The translations under genes were made by a program, and so were the position numbers. Below the pieces are notes generated by a model. That model was not told the DNA's origin, ran no database searches, and saw only the letters and a program-made list of their open reading frames with translations. Below are positions 8,190 through 17,708 of a stretch of 64,000 bases of DNA, piece by piece. Origin of the DNA: Streptomyces sp. NRRL S-455. Its GTDB lineage: Bacteria > Actinomycetota > Actinomycetes > Streptomycetales > Streptomycetaceae. The stretch covers positions 1 through 64,000 of the forward strand of contig NZ_JOCT01000007.1 of NCBI RefSeq assembly GCF_000717875.1. The letters are read 5' to 3'. Positions within the stretch are counted from its first letter, which is position 1. Every line of letters starts with the position of its first letter.

Positions 8190-8851
8190 GGCTCGGCCAG
8201 GTCCCAGGCCTGGTACATCGCCTCCGCGAAGGCCGCCGCGATCTTGTGCTCGCCGCTCGCGCTGGGGTGGGTGCCGTCGTAGGTGTCGGTGTGGATGTCG
8301 TACGACGGCGGGAGCGAGGCCAGGAGGATGGGGGAGCCGGGCTCGTCGAGGTCGGCGGCCGTCTTCGCCAGCAGTTCGTTGAAACGGGTGACCTCGGTGG
8401 CGAAGGGCTGGTCCGTCGCCGCGCGCACGTTCGGGATCACCGGCAGCCAGACCATCCGCACCCGCCGGTTCGCGGCCCGCGCCTCGGACACGAACGCCCG
8501 GACGTTCTCGGCGGTCTGCTCGGCGTTCGTGTAGAAGCCCAGGTCGATGAGGCCGAGGGAGACCAGCAGGACGTCCGCGCGGCACGACCGCACCGCATCA
8601 CCGATCAGCGGCGCCATGTGCTGCCAGCCCTCGCCCCAGCCGGCCAGGTGGGCCCGTGGGAAGTCGGGTTCGGCGTACGCGTAGGACTCCGGCGCCTCGG
8701 CGAGCTTGTCGTAGAGCGTCTCGCGGGGGCCGACGAGGGTGCAGGGGCCGCCGTAGGACCGGGACAGGTGCTGCCACAGCCGGTAGCGCCACGTGTGTTC
8801 GCCCGCGCTTCCGATCGTCATGGAGTCACCTACGGGCATGAACCTGAGCAT
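8177..8851 (-). CDS. SGNH/GDSL-family hydrolase
   Basis: This 224-residue protein is a serine esterase or lipase of the SGNH fold. The block I nucleophile motif is GDSMTIGSAGEH near residue 7, and the C-terminal DGTHPSASG provides the catalytic Asp/His pair. There is no signal peptide from the chosen start, so it is either cytoplasmic or exported by another route. I take ATG 8851 because the family homology begins at MLRFMPVGDS; the open frame reaches further upstream without family features. The substrate is unknown. Confidence 0.8.
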   Translation of the reverse strand: MLRFMPVGDSMTIGSAGEHTWRYRLWQHLSRSYGGPCTLVGPRETLYDKLAEAPESYAYAEPDFPRAHLAGWGEGWQHMAPLIGDAVRSCRADVLLVSLGLIDLGFYTNAEQTAENVRAFVSEARAANRRVRMVWLPVIPNVRAATDQPFATEVTRFNELLAKTAADLDEPGSPILLASLPPSYDIHTDTYDGTHPSASGEHKIAAAFAEAMYQAWDLAEPYEE

Positions 8852-8984
8852 CCGCTCATGATGCTGGATCAAGGCGCCGGGTGGGGTGTGAGTCGGGCCA
8901 CGCGCGTCGGCCGGCGACTCGCGCTCCTGATCTCGTGATCGGTTACGGCCGCTGAACCGCGGAGCGGGATGGCAGGCTTGGGGC

Positions 8985-9962
8985 ATGCGCAGACCGTTCG
9001 CCCTCCTCGCCGCGGCTCTCCTCGTGGGGGCCTTCGCCGTGCCCGCTTCCGCGGCGGACGCCGACGAGGACTTCACCATCAAGGACCCGCGCATCACGGA
9101 GTCCAGTGGTCTGGCCGCCTCCCGCCAGCACCCCGGCATCTACTGGACGCACAACGACAGCGACGACGGGCCCTACATCTACGCCGTCGACAGCAGGACC
9201 GGTGAGACCGTCGCCCGCCTCACCCTCACCGGCGTCGGCACGCCCCGGGACGTCGAGGCCATCTCCATCGGCCCGGACAACCGGATCTACGTCGGTGACA
9301 TCGGCGACAACCTCGGCGGCGGCTGGCCCCACGTGTGGATCTACGAGCTGCCCGAGCCGAAGACGCTGGAGGACCAGACGCTCCGGGCCACGCAGTACGT
9401 CGTGAAGTACTCCGACGGGGCACGCGACGCCGAGTCACTCGTGGTGCACCCGAAGACCGGACGGGCCTATATCGTCGACAAGAACGAGAAGGGCGGGCAC
9501 CTCTACGAGGGGCCTGCCGACCTCTCCGCCTCCGGGACGAACGTCTTCAAGCCCGTCGCGTCCGTTTCCGACCTGGAGGCCACCGACGCCACGCTCTCCC
9601 CGGACGGTGAACACCTCGTCGTACGCAGCTACTTCGGCTCGATCGCGTACGACTGGAACGGCGGGAAGATCAAGCGGGAGAAGCGGCTCGGCGTGCCGTT
9701 CCTCGGGCAGGGTGAGTCCGTCACCTACACCGCCGACGGGAAACGGCTGATGTACGGCGCGGAGGGGGCCGACAGCCCGGTGGAGGGGCAGGAGGCGCCC
9801 GGAGGCGGCGGGAAGCCGGCGTCCGGCGGCGGGAGTTCGGCCGCACGGGACGGCGGGGAGGGCGGTGAGGGGCTGAGTGGCAACCTCAAGACCGGCGCCA
9901 TCGCCGTGGCCGTGGCCTGCGCCGCCCTGCTCGGCCTGCGGGGGCTGCGGCGCCGCAGGTAG
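8985..9962 (+). CDS. Secreted, membrane-anchored propeller-like protein
   Basis: The 325-residue product has a Sec signal peptide (RRPFALLAAALLVGAFAVPASA, cleavage near ASA-ADA), a central domain of beta-propeller character with repeats such as DSRTGETVARL and PDGEHLVVRSYF, a Gly/Ser-rich linker, and a C-terminal helix (TGAIAVAVACAALLGLRGL) followed by RRRR. This is the layout of an extracellular domain tethered to the membrane. The body recalls esterase-like or WD40-like proteins, but I see no catalytic motif. CAGGCT ends 6 bases before the ATG and no ribosome site is visible, so the transcript may be leaderless. Confidence 0.75.
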   Translation: MRRPFALLAAALLVGAFAVPASAADADEDFTIKDPRITESSGLAASRQHPGIYWTHNDSDDGPYIYAVDSRTGETVARLTLTGVGTPRDVEAISIGPDNRIYVGDIGDNLGGGWPHVWIYELPEPKTLEDQTLRATQYVVKYSDGARDAESLVVHPKTGRAYIVDKNEKGGHLYEGPADLSASGTNVFKPVASVSDLEATDATLSPDGEHLVVRSYFGSIAYDWNGGKIKREKRLGVPFLGQGESVTYTADGKRLMYGAEGADSPVEGQEAPGGGGKPASGGGSSAARDGGEGGEGLSGNLKTGAIAVAVACAALLGLRGLRRRR

Positions 9963-9978
9963 CCCGACAGGGGATGGC

Positions 9979-10773
9979 TCACGGGGCCGACTCGCGGCGG
10001 CGCCGCGCCACGAACACCTCCAAGCCGTCCAGGATCCGCTGCAGCCCGAACTCGAAGTGGTCGAAGTCGGTCCCGAAGGTGTCCTCGGAGAGCGACGCCA
10101 TGACCGGGTAGCGGCCCGATGCCATGGCCTTCTCCAGGGTCGGCACCTGCGCCTGCCAGAACTCGGCGTCCGTCAGGCCGGTCCGGCGCTCCGCCTCCTG
10201 CTGGTACAGCTGCGAACGCGCGGCCCCGACGACGTACCCGTCGACCATGATGATCGCGGAGAGCAGCTCGGGATCGGTCAGCCCCATCGGGCGGATCCGG
10301 CTGAGGACCTTCTCCATGCCGTCCAGGGTGCTCGGGCCGAGGACCGGGCGGGACTGGTTGACCTGGAGCAACCAGGGGTGACGGCGGTAGAGGGCGAGGG
10401 TCTCCCGGCCCAGCGTCTCCAGGGCTGAGCGCCAGTCGCCCTCGGCGGGGCCGGCCGGGTCGTCGGAGGGGCGCTGCACCCGGTCCAGCATCAGATCGAG
10501 CAGCTCGGCCTTGCCGGGGACGTACCGGTACAGCGACATGGTGCCGGTGCCGAGTTCGGCGGCCACCCGGCGCATGGACAGGCCCGCCAGCCCCTCGGCG
10601 TCCGCCACCTGGACGGCGGCTTCCACGATCCGGTCCAGGGTGAGGGTCGGCTTGGGCCCGCGGCTCGGGCGCCGACCGGAGTCCCACAGCAGTTCGAGGG
10701 TGCGGGCGATGTCGCCGCTGCCGCTGGCCTCCGTGCCGCCGGTGCCACTCGTACCTGTCGTGCCGCTCGTCAT
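9979..10773 (-). CDS. TetR-family repressor of the adjacent ABC exporter
   Basis: The 264-residue protein has a Ser/Thr/Gly-rich N-terminal extension, a TetR helix-turn-helix ([40 protein letters not shown]) and a C-terminal ligand domain with the long helices of the TetR_C group. The start at 10773 fits the divergent promoter; the frame is open further upstream but runs through the operator. It is divergent from a DrrA/DrrB-type exporter, and a 42-bp inverted repeat (10805-10846) lies between the two starts, so it very probably represses both itself and the exporter. Confidence 0.88.
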   Translation of the reverse strand: MTSGTTGTSGTGGTEASGSGDIARTLELLWDSGRRPSRGPKPTLTLDRIVEAAVQVADAEGLAGLSMRRVAAELGTGTMSLYRYVPGKAELLDLMLDRVQRPSDDPAGPAEGDWRSALETLGRETLALYRRHPWLLQVNQSRPVLGPSTLDGMEKVLSRIRPMGLTDPELLSAIIMVDGYVVGAARSQLYQQEAERRTGLTDAEFWQAQVPTLEKAMASGRYPVMASLSEDTFGTDFDHFEFGLQRILDGLEVFVARRRRESAP

Positions 10774-10804
10774 GAGGCCCAGCTTAGGCGTCCCGCGCAA
10801 AAAA

Positions 10805-10846
10805 ACTGAGTACGGCGTACGCGTAATCGGGTACGGTGTACTCAGT
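10805..10846. promoter_or_regulatory. TetR operator in divergent promoter
   Basis: A 42-bp imperfect palindrome has outer arms ACTGAGTAC and GTACTCAGT and inner GTAC tetranucleotides, around a TAAT-containing centre. It is 32 bp from the TetR start and 38 bp from the ABC ATPase start, so one bound repressor could block both promoters. The length suggests two dimers or overlapping operators. Confidence 0.8.
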
Positions 10847-10883
10847 TCAAGGCCGACGGGCATGACCACACGGGAGGGGCGGC

Positions 10884-11843
10884 ATGGACGGATACGCGGT
10901 ACGGGCGGAGGCGCTGGAGAAGCGGTACGGCGAGAAACGCGCCCTCGACGGCTTCGACCTGGAGGTGCGCGAGGGCACGGTGCACGGTCTGCTCGGGCCG
11001 AACGGGGCGGGCAAGACCACCGCCGTGCGCATCCTGTCCACGTTGATCAGGCTGGACGGAGGCAGGGCGACGGTCGCCGGGCTCGACGTGGCCCGGCAGC
11101 CGCGCGAGGTGCGGGCCCGGATCGGGCTCACCGGGCAGTACGCGGCGGTGGACGAGGTGCTCACCGGCCGGCAGAACCTGGAGATGTTCGGCCGTCTGTT
11201 CCACCTGGGCGGGAAGCGGGCCCGGCTCCGCGCGACCGAACTGCTGGAGCAGTTCGACCTGACGGACGCCGGCGACCGGGGGGTCGGCAAGTACAGCGGC
11301 GGCATGCGGCGCCGCCTGGACCTCGCCGCGTTGATGATCCTCGCTCCGGCGGTCCTCTTCCTGGACGAGCCGACGACCGGCCTCGACCCCCGCAGCCGTG
11401 GCGAAGTGTGGGAGTCCGTGCGGGCGTTGGTGGCGGGCGGCACGACCGTGCTGCTGACCACGCAGTACCTGGAGGAGGCCGACAAGCTCGCCTCCCGCAT
11501 CACCGTCATCGACCAGGGGCGGGCCATCGCCGACGACACCCCGGACGGGCTGAAGAACCTGGTCGGTGGCGACCGCATCGAGGTCGTGGTCGCCGAGCGG
11601 TCCGAGATCCCGCGGGTCGTGAAGGTGGTCGCCCGGGTCACGGACGGCGAACCCGAGGCGGACGAGACGGAGTTGCGGGTGCACGCCCCGGTCACCGACC
11701 GGGTCGCGGCACTCACCGAAGTGGCGCGGACCCTCCAGGACGAGGGCGTCCGCGTGGAGGACATCGGGCTGCGCAGGCCGAGCCTCGACGACGTGTTCCT
11801 GCGCCTGACCGGACACCGGACCGAGAAGGAGGCCGCGGCGTGA
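10884..11843 (+). CDS. ABC exporter ATPase, DrrA type
   Basis: The 319-residue protein is the ATPase of an ABC-2 exporter of the daunorubicin-resistance type. Walker [10 protein letters not shown] is at residues 38-46, the signature [11 protein letters not shown] at 136-146, and Walker B AVLFLDEP with [11 protein letters not shown] follows. The C-terminal DrrA extension ([19 protein letters not shown]) is present. It is expressed with the permease gene, whose GTG start overlaps this stop codon. Regulation by the divergent TetR protein is inferred from the operator between them. The exported compound is unknown. Confidence 0.93.
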   Translation: MDGYAVRAEALEKRYGEKRALDGFDLEVREGTVHGLLGPNGAGKTTAVRILSTLIRLDGGRATVAGLDVARQPREVRARIGLTGQYAAVDEVLTGRQNLEMFGRLFHLGGKRARLRATELLEQFDLTDAGDRGVGKYSGGMRRRLDLAALMILAPAVLFLDEPTTGLDPRSRGEVWESVRALVAGGTTVLLTTQYLEEADKLASRITVIDQGRAIADDTPDGLKNLVGGDRIEVVVAERSEIPRVVKVVARVTDGEPEADETELRVHAPVTDRVAALTEVARTLQDEGVRVEDIGLRRPSLDDVFLRLTGHRTEKEAAA

Positions 11844-12658
11844 GCGCCCTCGACCTGAGCACCCCGAGCCCGCGGGGCGGTACGTACTGGGTGCTCGCCG
11901 ACTGCTGGAACATCGTCCGCCGCGGCCTCACCCACTACCAGCGCCAGCCCGTCAACATCGCCTGGCAGCTGGGCTTCCCGATCCTGTCCGTGCTGATGTA
12001 CGGCTATGTCTTCGGCAGCGCGATGAAGGTACCGGGCGGCGGGGACTACAAGGACTTCCTGATGCCGGGCATGTTCGTGATGACCATGGCGTTCGGCTTC
12101 ATCAACACCGCCACGGTCGTGGTGTACGACTCCACCAAGGGCGTCATCGACCGCTTCCGCTCGATGCCGATGGCGTCCTCGGCCGTGGTGGCCGGGCGCG
12201 GGATCACCGATCTCATCGTCGCCTGCGCCGAGTTGGCCATCATGATGCTCACCGCGCTGGCCATGGGCTGGCGGCCGGACGGCGGCTTCGGCTTCCTCGC
12301 CGCGTTCGGGCTGTTGCTGTGGCTGCGGTTCGCGCTGATCTGGATCGGCGTGTGGCTCGGCCTGCTCGTGCCCAACCCGGAGGCCGCGGGCGGCCTGTTC
12401 GCGGTCGCCTTCCCGCTGACGATGATCTCCAGCATCTTCGTCGCGCCGCAGCTGATGCCCGACTGGCTGGGCTGGCTGGCGGTCTGGAACCCGATCTCGT
12501 CCACGGCGGCGGCGACCCGCGAGCTGTTCGGCACGCCGGTCACGGGTGACACCTGGGTCGAGCAGCACGCCCTGCTGATGGCGGGGGTGTGGCCGGTGAT
12601 CCTCACGGTGATCTTCCTGCCGTTGGCGGTGCGGCGGTTCAGGAAGCTGAGCCGGTAG
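11840..12658 (+). CDS. ABC exporter permease, DrrB type
   Basis: This 272-residue ABC-2 permease has a cytoplasmic N-terminus and six predicted helices, with the family segment [37 protein letters not shown] and the C-terminal [19 protein letters not shown]. The GTG start at 11840 overlaps the ATPase stop as GTGA, indicating translational coupling. The pair forms a complete exporter (two ATPases with two permeases). A strong hairpin follows at 12738. Confidence 0.92.
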   Translation: MSALDLSTPSPRGGTYWVLADCWNIVRRGLTHYQRQPVNIAWQLGFPILSVLMYGYVFGSAMKVPGGGDYKDFLMPGMFVMTMAFGFINTATVVVYDSTKGVIDRFRSMPMASSAVVAGRGITDLIVACAELAIMMLTALAMGWRPDGGFGFLAAFGLLLWLRFALIWIGVWLGLLVPNPEAAGGLFAVAFPLTMISSIFVAPQLMPDWLGWLAVWNPISSTAAATRELFGTPVTGDTWVEQHALLMAGVWPVILTVIFLPLAVRRFRKLSR

Positions 12659-12737
12659 CGAGCATGGGCACCGTACGCAGGGGAGTCCTCTCACTGGACG
12701 TCAACCTGTCTCTGGTGCTCGGCACCTCCTGAACCCA

Positions 12738-12773
12738 GCGAGGGGCGCCCGGTGTTCGCCGGGCGCCCCTCGC
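12738..12773 (+). terminator. Hairpin after the DrrAB operon
   Basis: A perfect 15-bp stem (left arm GCGAGGGGCGCCCGG) with a 6-base loop ends about 115 bp downstream of the permease. There is no T-run, as is usual for Streptomyces terminators. A near-identical hairpin follows the next gene at 14544-14582. Confidence 0.7.
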
Positions 12774-12901
12774 ACGTGAGAAGACTCGGTTCGGTCAAAT
12801 CTTGTCGAAGACGTTCTTCCGGGTGCGCTCTTCCGAAAGGATGCGGCACGGCCCACGTCACTCGCGGGCCTGAACCCCCCTCACCGTTCTGAGAGAACTC
12901 C

Positions 12902-14512
12902 ATGAGAAGAAGCGCAGCCGTACTGTGCGGCGCCACGGTCGTGTTGGCCGGGACGCTCACCGCCGCCCCCGCCAGCGCCGACGTGTCGCAGTCCGCGAAC
13001 ACCGCCCTGACGACCGCCGCGGCCAAGGTCACCTGGAAGAAGTGCGGTACGGACGACTCCCCGACGATGCAGTGCGCGTCGGTGAAGGTGCCGCTCAACT
13101 ACGCGAAGCCGCAGGGTAAGCAGATCACGCTGGCGCTGTCCCGCGTACCGCACACCGCGGCGAAGTCCCAGGGCCCGCTGCTGGTCAACCCCGGTGGTCC
13201 CGGTGGCAGTGGCCTGTCGCTGGCCTCGTTCGTCGCGTCCTCGCTGCCCAAGGAGGTCGCCGCCCAGTACGACGTCATCGGCTTCGACCCGCGCGGCGTG
13301 GGCAAGAGCCAGCCCGCCCTGGACTGCAAGCCGGGCCACTTCGACCCGGTGCGCCCCGACTCCGTGCCCAGCACGCCGGCGCTCGAGAAGGCCAACCTCG
13401 ATCGTGCCAAGTCCTTCGCCCAGGCCTGCGGCAGGAAGTACAAGGACGTCTTGCCGTACATGGACACGGTCAGCGCCGTGAAGGACATGGACTCGATCCG
13501 CAAGGCCCTCGGCGCGAAGAAGATCAACTACTTCGGTTACTCGTACGGCACCTACCTCGGCGCGGTCTACGCCAAGCTGTACCCCGAGCGGGTGCGGCGC
13601 GTGGTGCTGGACTCCATCGTCGACCCGACCGGCGTCTGGTACGACGACAACATCCAGCAGGACTACGCCTTCGACAAGCGCCACAAGGCGCTGATGGCAT
13701 GGATCGCCAAGTACAACTCCACCTACAAGCTCGGCACCGACCCGAAGAAGATCGAGGCCAAGTGGTACGCCATGCGGGCGGCCCTGGCGAAGAAGCCCGC
13801 GGGCGGCAAGGTGGGCGCCTCCGAGCTGGAGGACATCTTCATACCCGGCGGCTACAACAACGGCTACTGGCCCACGCTCGCCCAGACGTTCGCGGCGTAC
13901 GTCAACAAGCAGGACACCGCCGCGCTGGTCAAGGCGTACGACGACATCGCCGCCATCGACGCCTCGGGCGACAACGGCTACAGCGTCTACACCTCGGTGC
14001 AGTGCCGTGACGCGTCCTGGCCGCGCGACTGGAAGCAGTGGCGCAAGGACAACTGGGCGGTGTACGAGAAGGCCCCGTTCATGGCCTGGAACAACGCCTG
14101 GTACAACGCGCCGTGCGCGTTCTGGCCGACGAAGTCGCTGAAGCCGGTGAACGTCGCCAACACCAAGCTCCCGCCGGTCCTGTTGTTCCAGGCGACGGAC
14201 GACGCGGCCACCCCCTACCAGGGCGGTGTCACCATGCACCGGCTGCTGAAGAACTCCAGCCTGGTGGTGGAGCAGGGCGGCGGCAACCACGGCATCACGC
14301 TGAGCGGCAACGCCTGCCTCGACAAGCACCTGGCGACGTACCTCACCAGCGGCAAGGTGCCGCGCGGGGGCGGCGGCGTGGCCGACGCCGTCTGCAAGAA
14401 GAACCCCGACCCGAAGCCGCAGCCGGCGACGCAGCAGACGCCGAGCGCGTCGCAGCCGGCCGTCGCGGCGGTCGGTGACAGCCTGCGGGGGATCCTGGGG
14501 TTCGGGCGCTGA
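12902..14512 (+). CDS. Secreted tripeptidyl-aminopeptidase-type alpha/beta hydrolase
   Basis: The 536-residue protein has a signal peptide (RRSAAVLCGATVVLAGTLTAAPASA) and the alpha/beta hydrolase core of Streptomyces tripeptidyl aminopeptidases (Tap/SlpD/SlpE family). The oxyanion motif NPGGPGGSGLSLASF, the nucleophile elbow GYSYGTYLG with Ser at residue 214, the acidic residue in QATDDAATPYQGG and the His in GGGNHGI are all visible, together with the C-terminal TAP-like domain. A Pro/Gln/Ser-rich tail ends the protein. It probably cleaves peptides outside the cell. Hairpins on both sides make it a single-gene transcript. Confidence 0.9.
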   Translation: MRRSAAVLCGATVVLAGTLTAAPASADVSQSANTALTTAAAKVTWKKCGTDDSPTMQCASVKVPLNYAKPQGKQITLALSRVPHTAAKSQGPLLVNPGGPGGSGLSLASFVASSLPKEVAAQYDVIGFDPRGVGKSQPALDCKPGHFDPVRPDSVPSTPALEKANLDRAKSFAQACGRKYKDVLPYMDTVSAVKDMDSIRKALGAKKINYFGYSYGTYLGAVYAKLYPERVRRVVLDSIVDPTGVWYDDNIQQDYAFDKRHKALMAWIAKYNSTYKLGTDPKKIEAKWYAMRAALAKKPAGGKVGASELEDIFIPGGYNNGYWPTLAQTFAAYVNKQDTAALVKAYDDIAAIDASGDNGYSVYTSVQCRDASWPRDWKQWRKDNWAVYEKAPFMAWNNAWYNAPCAFWPTKSLKPVNVANTKLPPVLLFQATDDAATPYQGGVTMHRLLKNSSLVVEQGGGNHGITLSGNACLDKHLATYLTSGKVPRGGGGVADAVCKKNPDPKPQPATQQTPSASQPAVAAVGDSLRGILGFGR

Positions 14513-14543
14513 GGGTGCCTTGGTGACCGCGGCCTGAGCTGAT

Positions 14544-14582
14544 GCGAGGGGCGTCCGGCGAAGTCCGCCGGGCGCCCCTCGC
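14544..14582 (+). terminator. Hairpin after the secreted peptidase gene
   Basis: A 17-bp stem with one G-U pair and a short loop starts 31 bp after the peptidase stop. Its left arm begins with the same GCGAGGGGCG as the hairpin at 12738-12773. Confidence 0.7.
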
Positions 14583-14754
14583 TGCCGTATCGGGGGATGT
14601 TCCGGACCTGCCAAAAAGGGGGCGGCGACGGCCGATGAGTTTCCCCGTGTCCGGCAGTCGACAGAGCATGGTGCCGCGCCGCAGCGCGAGTGCGGTGGAA
14701 ACCCGCGCCGGCCGAATCCGCCGATCACCGGACACGAGACATAGGGGAACTGAG

Positions 14755-15327
14755 ATGCGCACTCTGGTCAGCACTGCCTTCATATCGCTCGACGGCGTCG
14801 TGGAGGCCCCGGGCGGCGAGCCCGGTTACCGGAACTCCGGGTGGACCTTCAAGGACATCGAGTTCCTCCCCGAGGCATTCGACATCAAGGAGCGTGAGCA
14901 GAAGGAAGCCACCGCGATGCTGATGGGCCGGACCAGCTATCAGGCGTTCAGCGCGGTGTGGCCCGACATGGAGGACTTCGCCGACTACAAGGTGATGCCG
15001 AAGTACGTCGTGTCCACCACCCTCGGCGAGGACGACCTGGTGTCGAACTGGGGCGAGACGACGATCCTGCGCTCACTGGACGAGGTCGCCGCGCTGAAGG
15101 AGACCGAAGGCGGCCCGATCATCGTCCACGGCAGCGCCTCCCTGAACCAAGCCCTCTCGGACGCCGGCCTCATCGACCGCTACCACCTGCTCGTCTTCCC
15201 GCTCCTGCTCGGCGCGGGCAAGCGGCTCTTCAGCACCACCGACAAGGACACGCAGAAGCTGAAGCTGGTCGAGCACGAGGCCTATGCCAACGGCCTGCAG
15301 AAGAACGTGTTCGACGTCGTCCGCTGA
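14755..15327 (+). CDS. RibD C-terminal/dihydrofolate-reductase-like protein
   Basis: The 190-residue protein has the RibD_C fold: STAFISLDGVVEAPGG at the N-terminus, LMGRTSYQAF in the nucleotide-binding region, and GPIIVHGSASLNQALSDAGLID followed by FPLLLGAGKRLF. Such stand-alone proteins are NAD(P)H-dependent reductases of unknown substrate. The start at 14755 is set by AGGGGAA just upstream and by the family N-terminus. No riboflavin or folate genes are adjacent. Confidence 0.85.
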   Translation: MRTLVSTAFISLDGVVEAPGGEPGYRNSGWTFKDIEFLPEAFDIKEREQKEATAMLMGRTSYQAFSAVWPDMEDFADYKVMPKYVVSTTLGEDDLVSNWGETTILRSLDEVAALKETEGGPIIVHGSASLNQALSDAGLIDRYHLLVFPLLLGAGKRLFSTTDKDTQKLKLVEHEAYANGLQKNVFDVVR

Positions 15328-15356
15328 CCGGGCTCCCGGGCCGGCTCGGCGTTTCC

Positions 15357-16331
15357 CTAGCCTTCCCGGCCCTCCAGCCCCGTCCCTTCCGGCGCCGCCG
15401 TCTTCTTGCGGCCGCCGCCCACCTGGGTCCGCACCGCGCCCATGCTCGCCGCGATGACCAGGGCGATCGCGGCGGCCTCCGGCGCCGTGAGGGCCTGGTC
15501 GAGGATGAGGAAGCCGGCCGTCGCGGCGATGGCCGGTTCCAGGCTCATCAGGATCGCGAAGGTGGAGGCGGGCAGGCGGCGCAGGGCGAGGAGTTCGAGG
15601 GTGTAGGGCAGGACGGAGGAGAGCAGGGCCACCGCCGCGCCCAGGCCCAGCGTCACCGGGTCGAGCAGCTTCGTGCCCGACTCGGCGATGCCCAGGGGCA
15701 GGAACAGCACGGCACCCACCCCCATCGCAAGGGCCAGGCCGTCCGCCTGCGGGAAGCGGCGGCCCGTACGGGCGCTGAAGACGATGTAGGCCGCCCACAT
15801 GGCGCCGGCGCCCAGGGCGAAGGCCGCTCCGGTGGGGTCGAGGCTGTCGAAGTTTCCGCCGCCGAGGAGGAAGACACCGGCGAGGGCGAGTGCCGCCCAA
15901 ACGATGTTGATCGCGCGGCGGGAGGCCAGGACCGACAGGGCGAGCGGGCCGAGGACCTCCAGGGTGACCGCCGGGCCCAGCGGGATGCGGTCGAGGGCCT
16001 GGTAGAAGAGGCCGTTCATCGCGGCCATGGCGACGCCGAAGACGACGACCGTGCCCCAGTCGGTGCGCGAGTGGCCGCGCAGCCGCGGTCGGCAGACCAG
16101 CAGCAGGACGACCGCCGCGACCAGCAGGCGCAGCGCCACGACTCCGAGGGCACCGGCCCTCGGCATCAGCGTCACGGCCAGCGCGCCGCCGAACTGCACC
16201 GAGATCCCGCCGGCGAGTACCAGGCCCACGGGCCCGAGAGACCCCAGGGGGCCGGGGCGCGGAGCACCGGCCGCTGCCGGGGTGACGGAGGTCGCGGGCT
16301 GGGGCGTGGCGGCGGTGTCGGGGGTGGTCAC
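15357..16331 (-). CDS. EamA/DMT-family transporter
   Basis: This 324-residue protein has ten predicted helices in two five-helix EamA repeats, a variable Ala/Pro/Thr-rich N-terminus and a basic C-terminal tail. Segments such as NGLFYQALDRIPLGPAVTLE and the second-repeat LPASTFAILMSLEPAIAATAGF are typical of RhtA-like amino acid or metabolite exporters. The GTG start at 16331 has AGGA upstream. The intergenic region above it carries two palindromes (16374-16389 and 16406-16423) that may be operators. The substrate is unknown. Confidence 0.88.
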   Translation of the reverse strand: MTTPDTAATPQPATSVTPAAAGAPRPGPLGSLGPVGLVLAGGISVQFGGALAVTLMPRAGALGVVALRLLVAAVVLLLVCRPRLRGHSRTDWGTVVVFGVAMAAMNGLFYQALDRIPLGPAVTLEVLGPLALSVLASRRAINIVWAALALAGVFLLGGGNFDSLDPTGAAFALGAGAMWAAYIVFSARTGRRFPQADGLALAMGVGAVLFLPLGIAESGTKLLDPVTLGLGAAVALLSSVLPYTLELLALRRLPASTFAILMSLEPAIAATAGFLILDQALTAPEAAAIALVIAASMGAVRTQVGGGRKKTAAPEGTGLEGREG

Positions 16332-16373
16332 GGGCGGTCCTGTACTCGGCTCGGGGGCGTACGTACACCGTCT

Positions 16374-16389
16374 TGCACGGTGGCGTGCA
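16374..16389. promoter_or_regulatory. Palindrome upstream of EamA gene
   Basis: TGCACG and CGTGCA arms flank a 4-base spacer, 43 bp upstream of the EamA start. It may be an operator; no regulator gene is adjacent. Confidence 0.4.
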
Positions 16390-16405
16390 TCAAGATGTAC
16401 TGTCA

Positions 16406-16423
16406 AGTCCAGAGTAATGGACT
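16406..16423. promoter_or_regulatory. Second palindrome upstream of EamA gene
   Basis: AGTCCA and TGGACT arms flank a 6-base spacer, next to TTGACA (minus strand, 16406-16401), which could be a -35 box for the EamA gene although no convincing -10 box follows at the right distance. Confidence 0.4.
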
Positions 16424-16471
16424 CGGTCAGGTGCGTAAACCGATTACGCCACTGTCTCGGTATGCGAGCCG

Positions 16472-17608
16472 TCAGCGCCGCGCCAGGTACAGGTTCAGAG
16501 CCTTGTGGAGCAGCCGGTTGAGCGGGAAGTCCCACTCGCCGAGGTACTCCACGGCCTCGCCCCCGGTGCCCACCTTGAAACGGAGCAGGCCGAGCAGGTG
16601 GCTGGACTCGTCCAGGGTGTCGGTGATGCCGCGAAGGTCGTAGACGGCGGCGCCGAGTTCGTGCGCGTCGGTCATCATGCGCCACTGCACGGCGCTGCTC
16701 GCCTGGACCTCGCGCCGGCGGCCGGTGGAGGCGCCGTAGGAATACCAGACGTGCTCGCCGACGGTCAGCATGATCGCGGCGGCGAGCACCTCGCCGTCGT
16801 GACGGGCGAGGTAGAGCCGCATGCGGTCGGGGTGCTCGGCCGTGAGCGCGTTCCACATGCGCTGGAAGTAGGGCAGCGGACGAGGGCGGAAGCGGTCCCG
16901 CTCGGCGGTCTCCGTGTACAGCGCGTGGAAGGCCGGCAGGTCCTCGTAGCCGCCGCGTTCGACCTTCACGCCGGCCTTCTCCGACTTGGTGATGTTGCGC
17001 CGCCACTGCTGGTTCAGGCCGCCGCGGATGTCGTCCAGCGAGCGTCCGGCGAACGGCACCTGGAAGACGTACCGGGGCTGTCCCGCGGCGAAGCCGCCCG
17101 CACCGCCCGGTTCGGTCTGCTGCCAGCCAAGGCCGCGCAGGGTGTCGGCGACCTGTCCGGCCCGGGGGTCGTGCGACGTCGCCGGGACGTCCCGCAGCCG
17201 CCGGGCCGCCGGGTCCGCGATGGCGGCCTTGACGGTCTCGGCGTCCCAACGGCGCACCACGACCGGCGGGCCCATGCGCACGGTGAAGGCACCGCGTCCG
17301 CGCAGGTACTCCAGCATCGGCTCCAGCAGACCCTCGAGTCCGGGCGACTGCCAGTCGATCAGCGGGCCCTCGGGCAGGTACGCGAGGTACCGCCGCAGCC
17401 CGGGCACCTTCGGCCCGGGCACCGGGCGCAGCAGCGCCAGTCCGGTGCCGATCAGCCGCCCGCTCTCGTCGAACCAGCCCAGGCTCTCCGGCCGCCAGTC
17501 GGGCTTCACCTCGCCCCAGGACGGGACCTGCGTGTGGCCGGCGGAGGGGCGGGCCGTGACGAACGTCAGGTGCTCGTCGCGGGTGATCGGCTGGACGCGG
17601 ACGCTCAT
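16472..17608 (-). CDS. FemABX-family aminoacyl or peptidyl transferase
   Basis: The 378-residue protein consists of two GNAT-like domains as in FemX/FemA/VanK, which use aminoacyl-tRNA to add the glycine bridge to lipid II. Visible features include SWGEVKPDWRPESLGWFDES, the RRNITKSEKAGVKVERG segment, the second domain with HVWYSYGASTGRRREVQASSAVQWRMM and a C-terminal YLGEWDFPLNRLLHKALN. AAGGAG precedes the ATG at 17608. Streptomyces peptidoglycan has an LL-Dap-glycine bridge, so lipid II glycyltransferase is the likely role; which Fem paralogue this is cannot be decided here. Confidence 0.88.
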   Translation of the reverse strand: MSVRVQPITRDEHLTFVTARPSAGHTQVPSWGEVKPDWRPESLGWFDESGRLIGTGLALLRPVPGPKVPGLRRYLAYLPEGPLIDWQSPGLEGLLEPMLEYLRGRGAFTVRMGPPVVVRRWDAETVKAAIADPAARRLRDVPATSHDPRAGQVADTLRGLGWQQTEPGGAGGFAAGQPRYVFQVPFAGRSLDDIRGGLNQQWRRNITKSEKAGVKVERGGYEDLPAFHALYTETAERDRFRPRPLPYFQRMWNALTAEHPDRMRLYLARHDGEVLAAAIMLTVGEHVWYSYGASTGRRREVQASSAVQWRMMTDAHELGAAVYDLRGITDTLDESSHLLGLLRFKVGTGGEAVEYLGEWDFPLNRLLHKALNLYLARR

Positions 17609-17708
17609 GCGCGGGCTCCTTCGGATATGTGGTCCCGCGAGCCTAGGAGCGCCTCCGGCCCCTCCCCGGCTCAGACACTCGGACCGCTCACCGCGTGGCC
17701 CGAACGTC

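Noticed and set aside
10511..12658. A 715-codon open frame covering both DrrA and DrrB genes
   Set aside because: Only the part from GTG 11840 has permease sequence; upstream it is an out-of-frame reading of the ATPase gene.
12664..12732. A 22-codon frame after the DrrB gene (MGTVRRGVLSLDVNLSLVLG...)
   Set aside because: It has no ribosome site and no recognisable product, and it ends just before the terminator hairpin. I could not support it as a gene.
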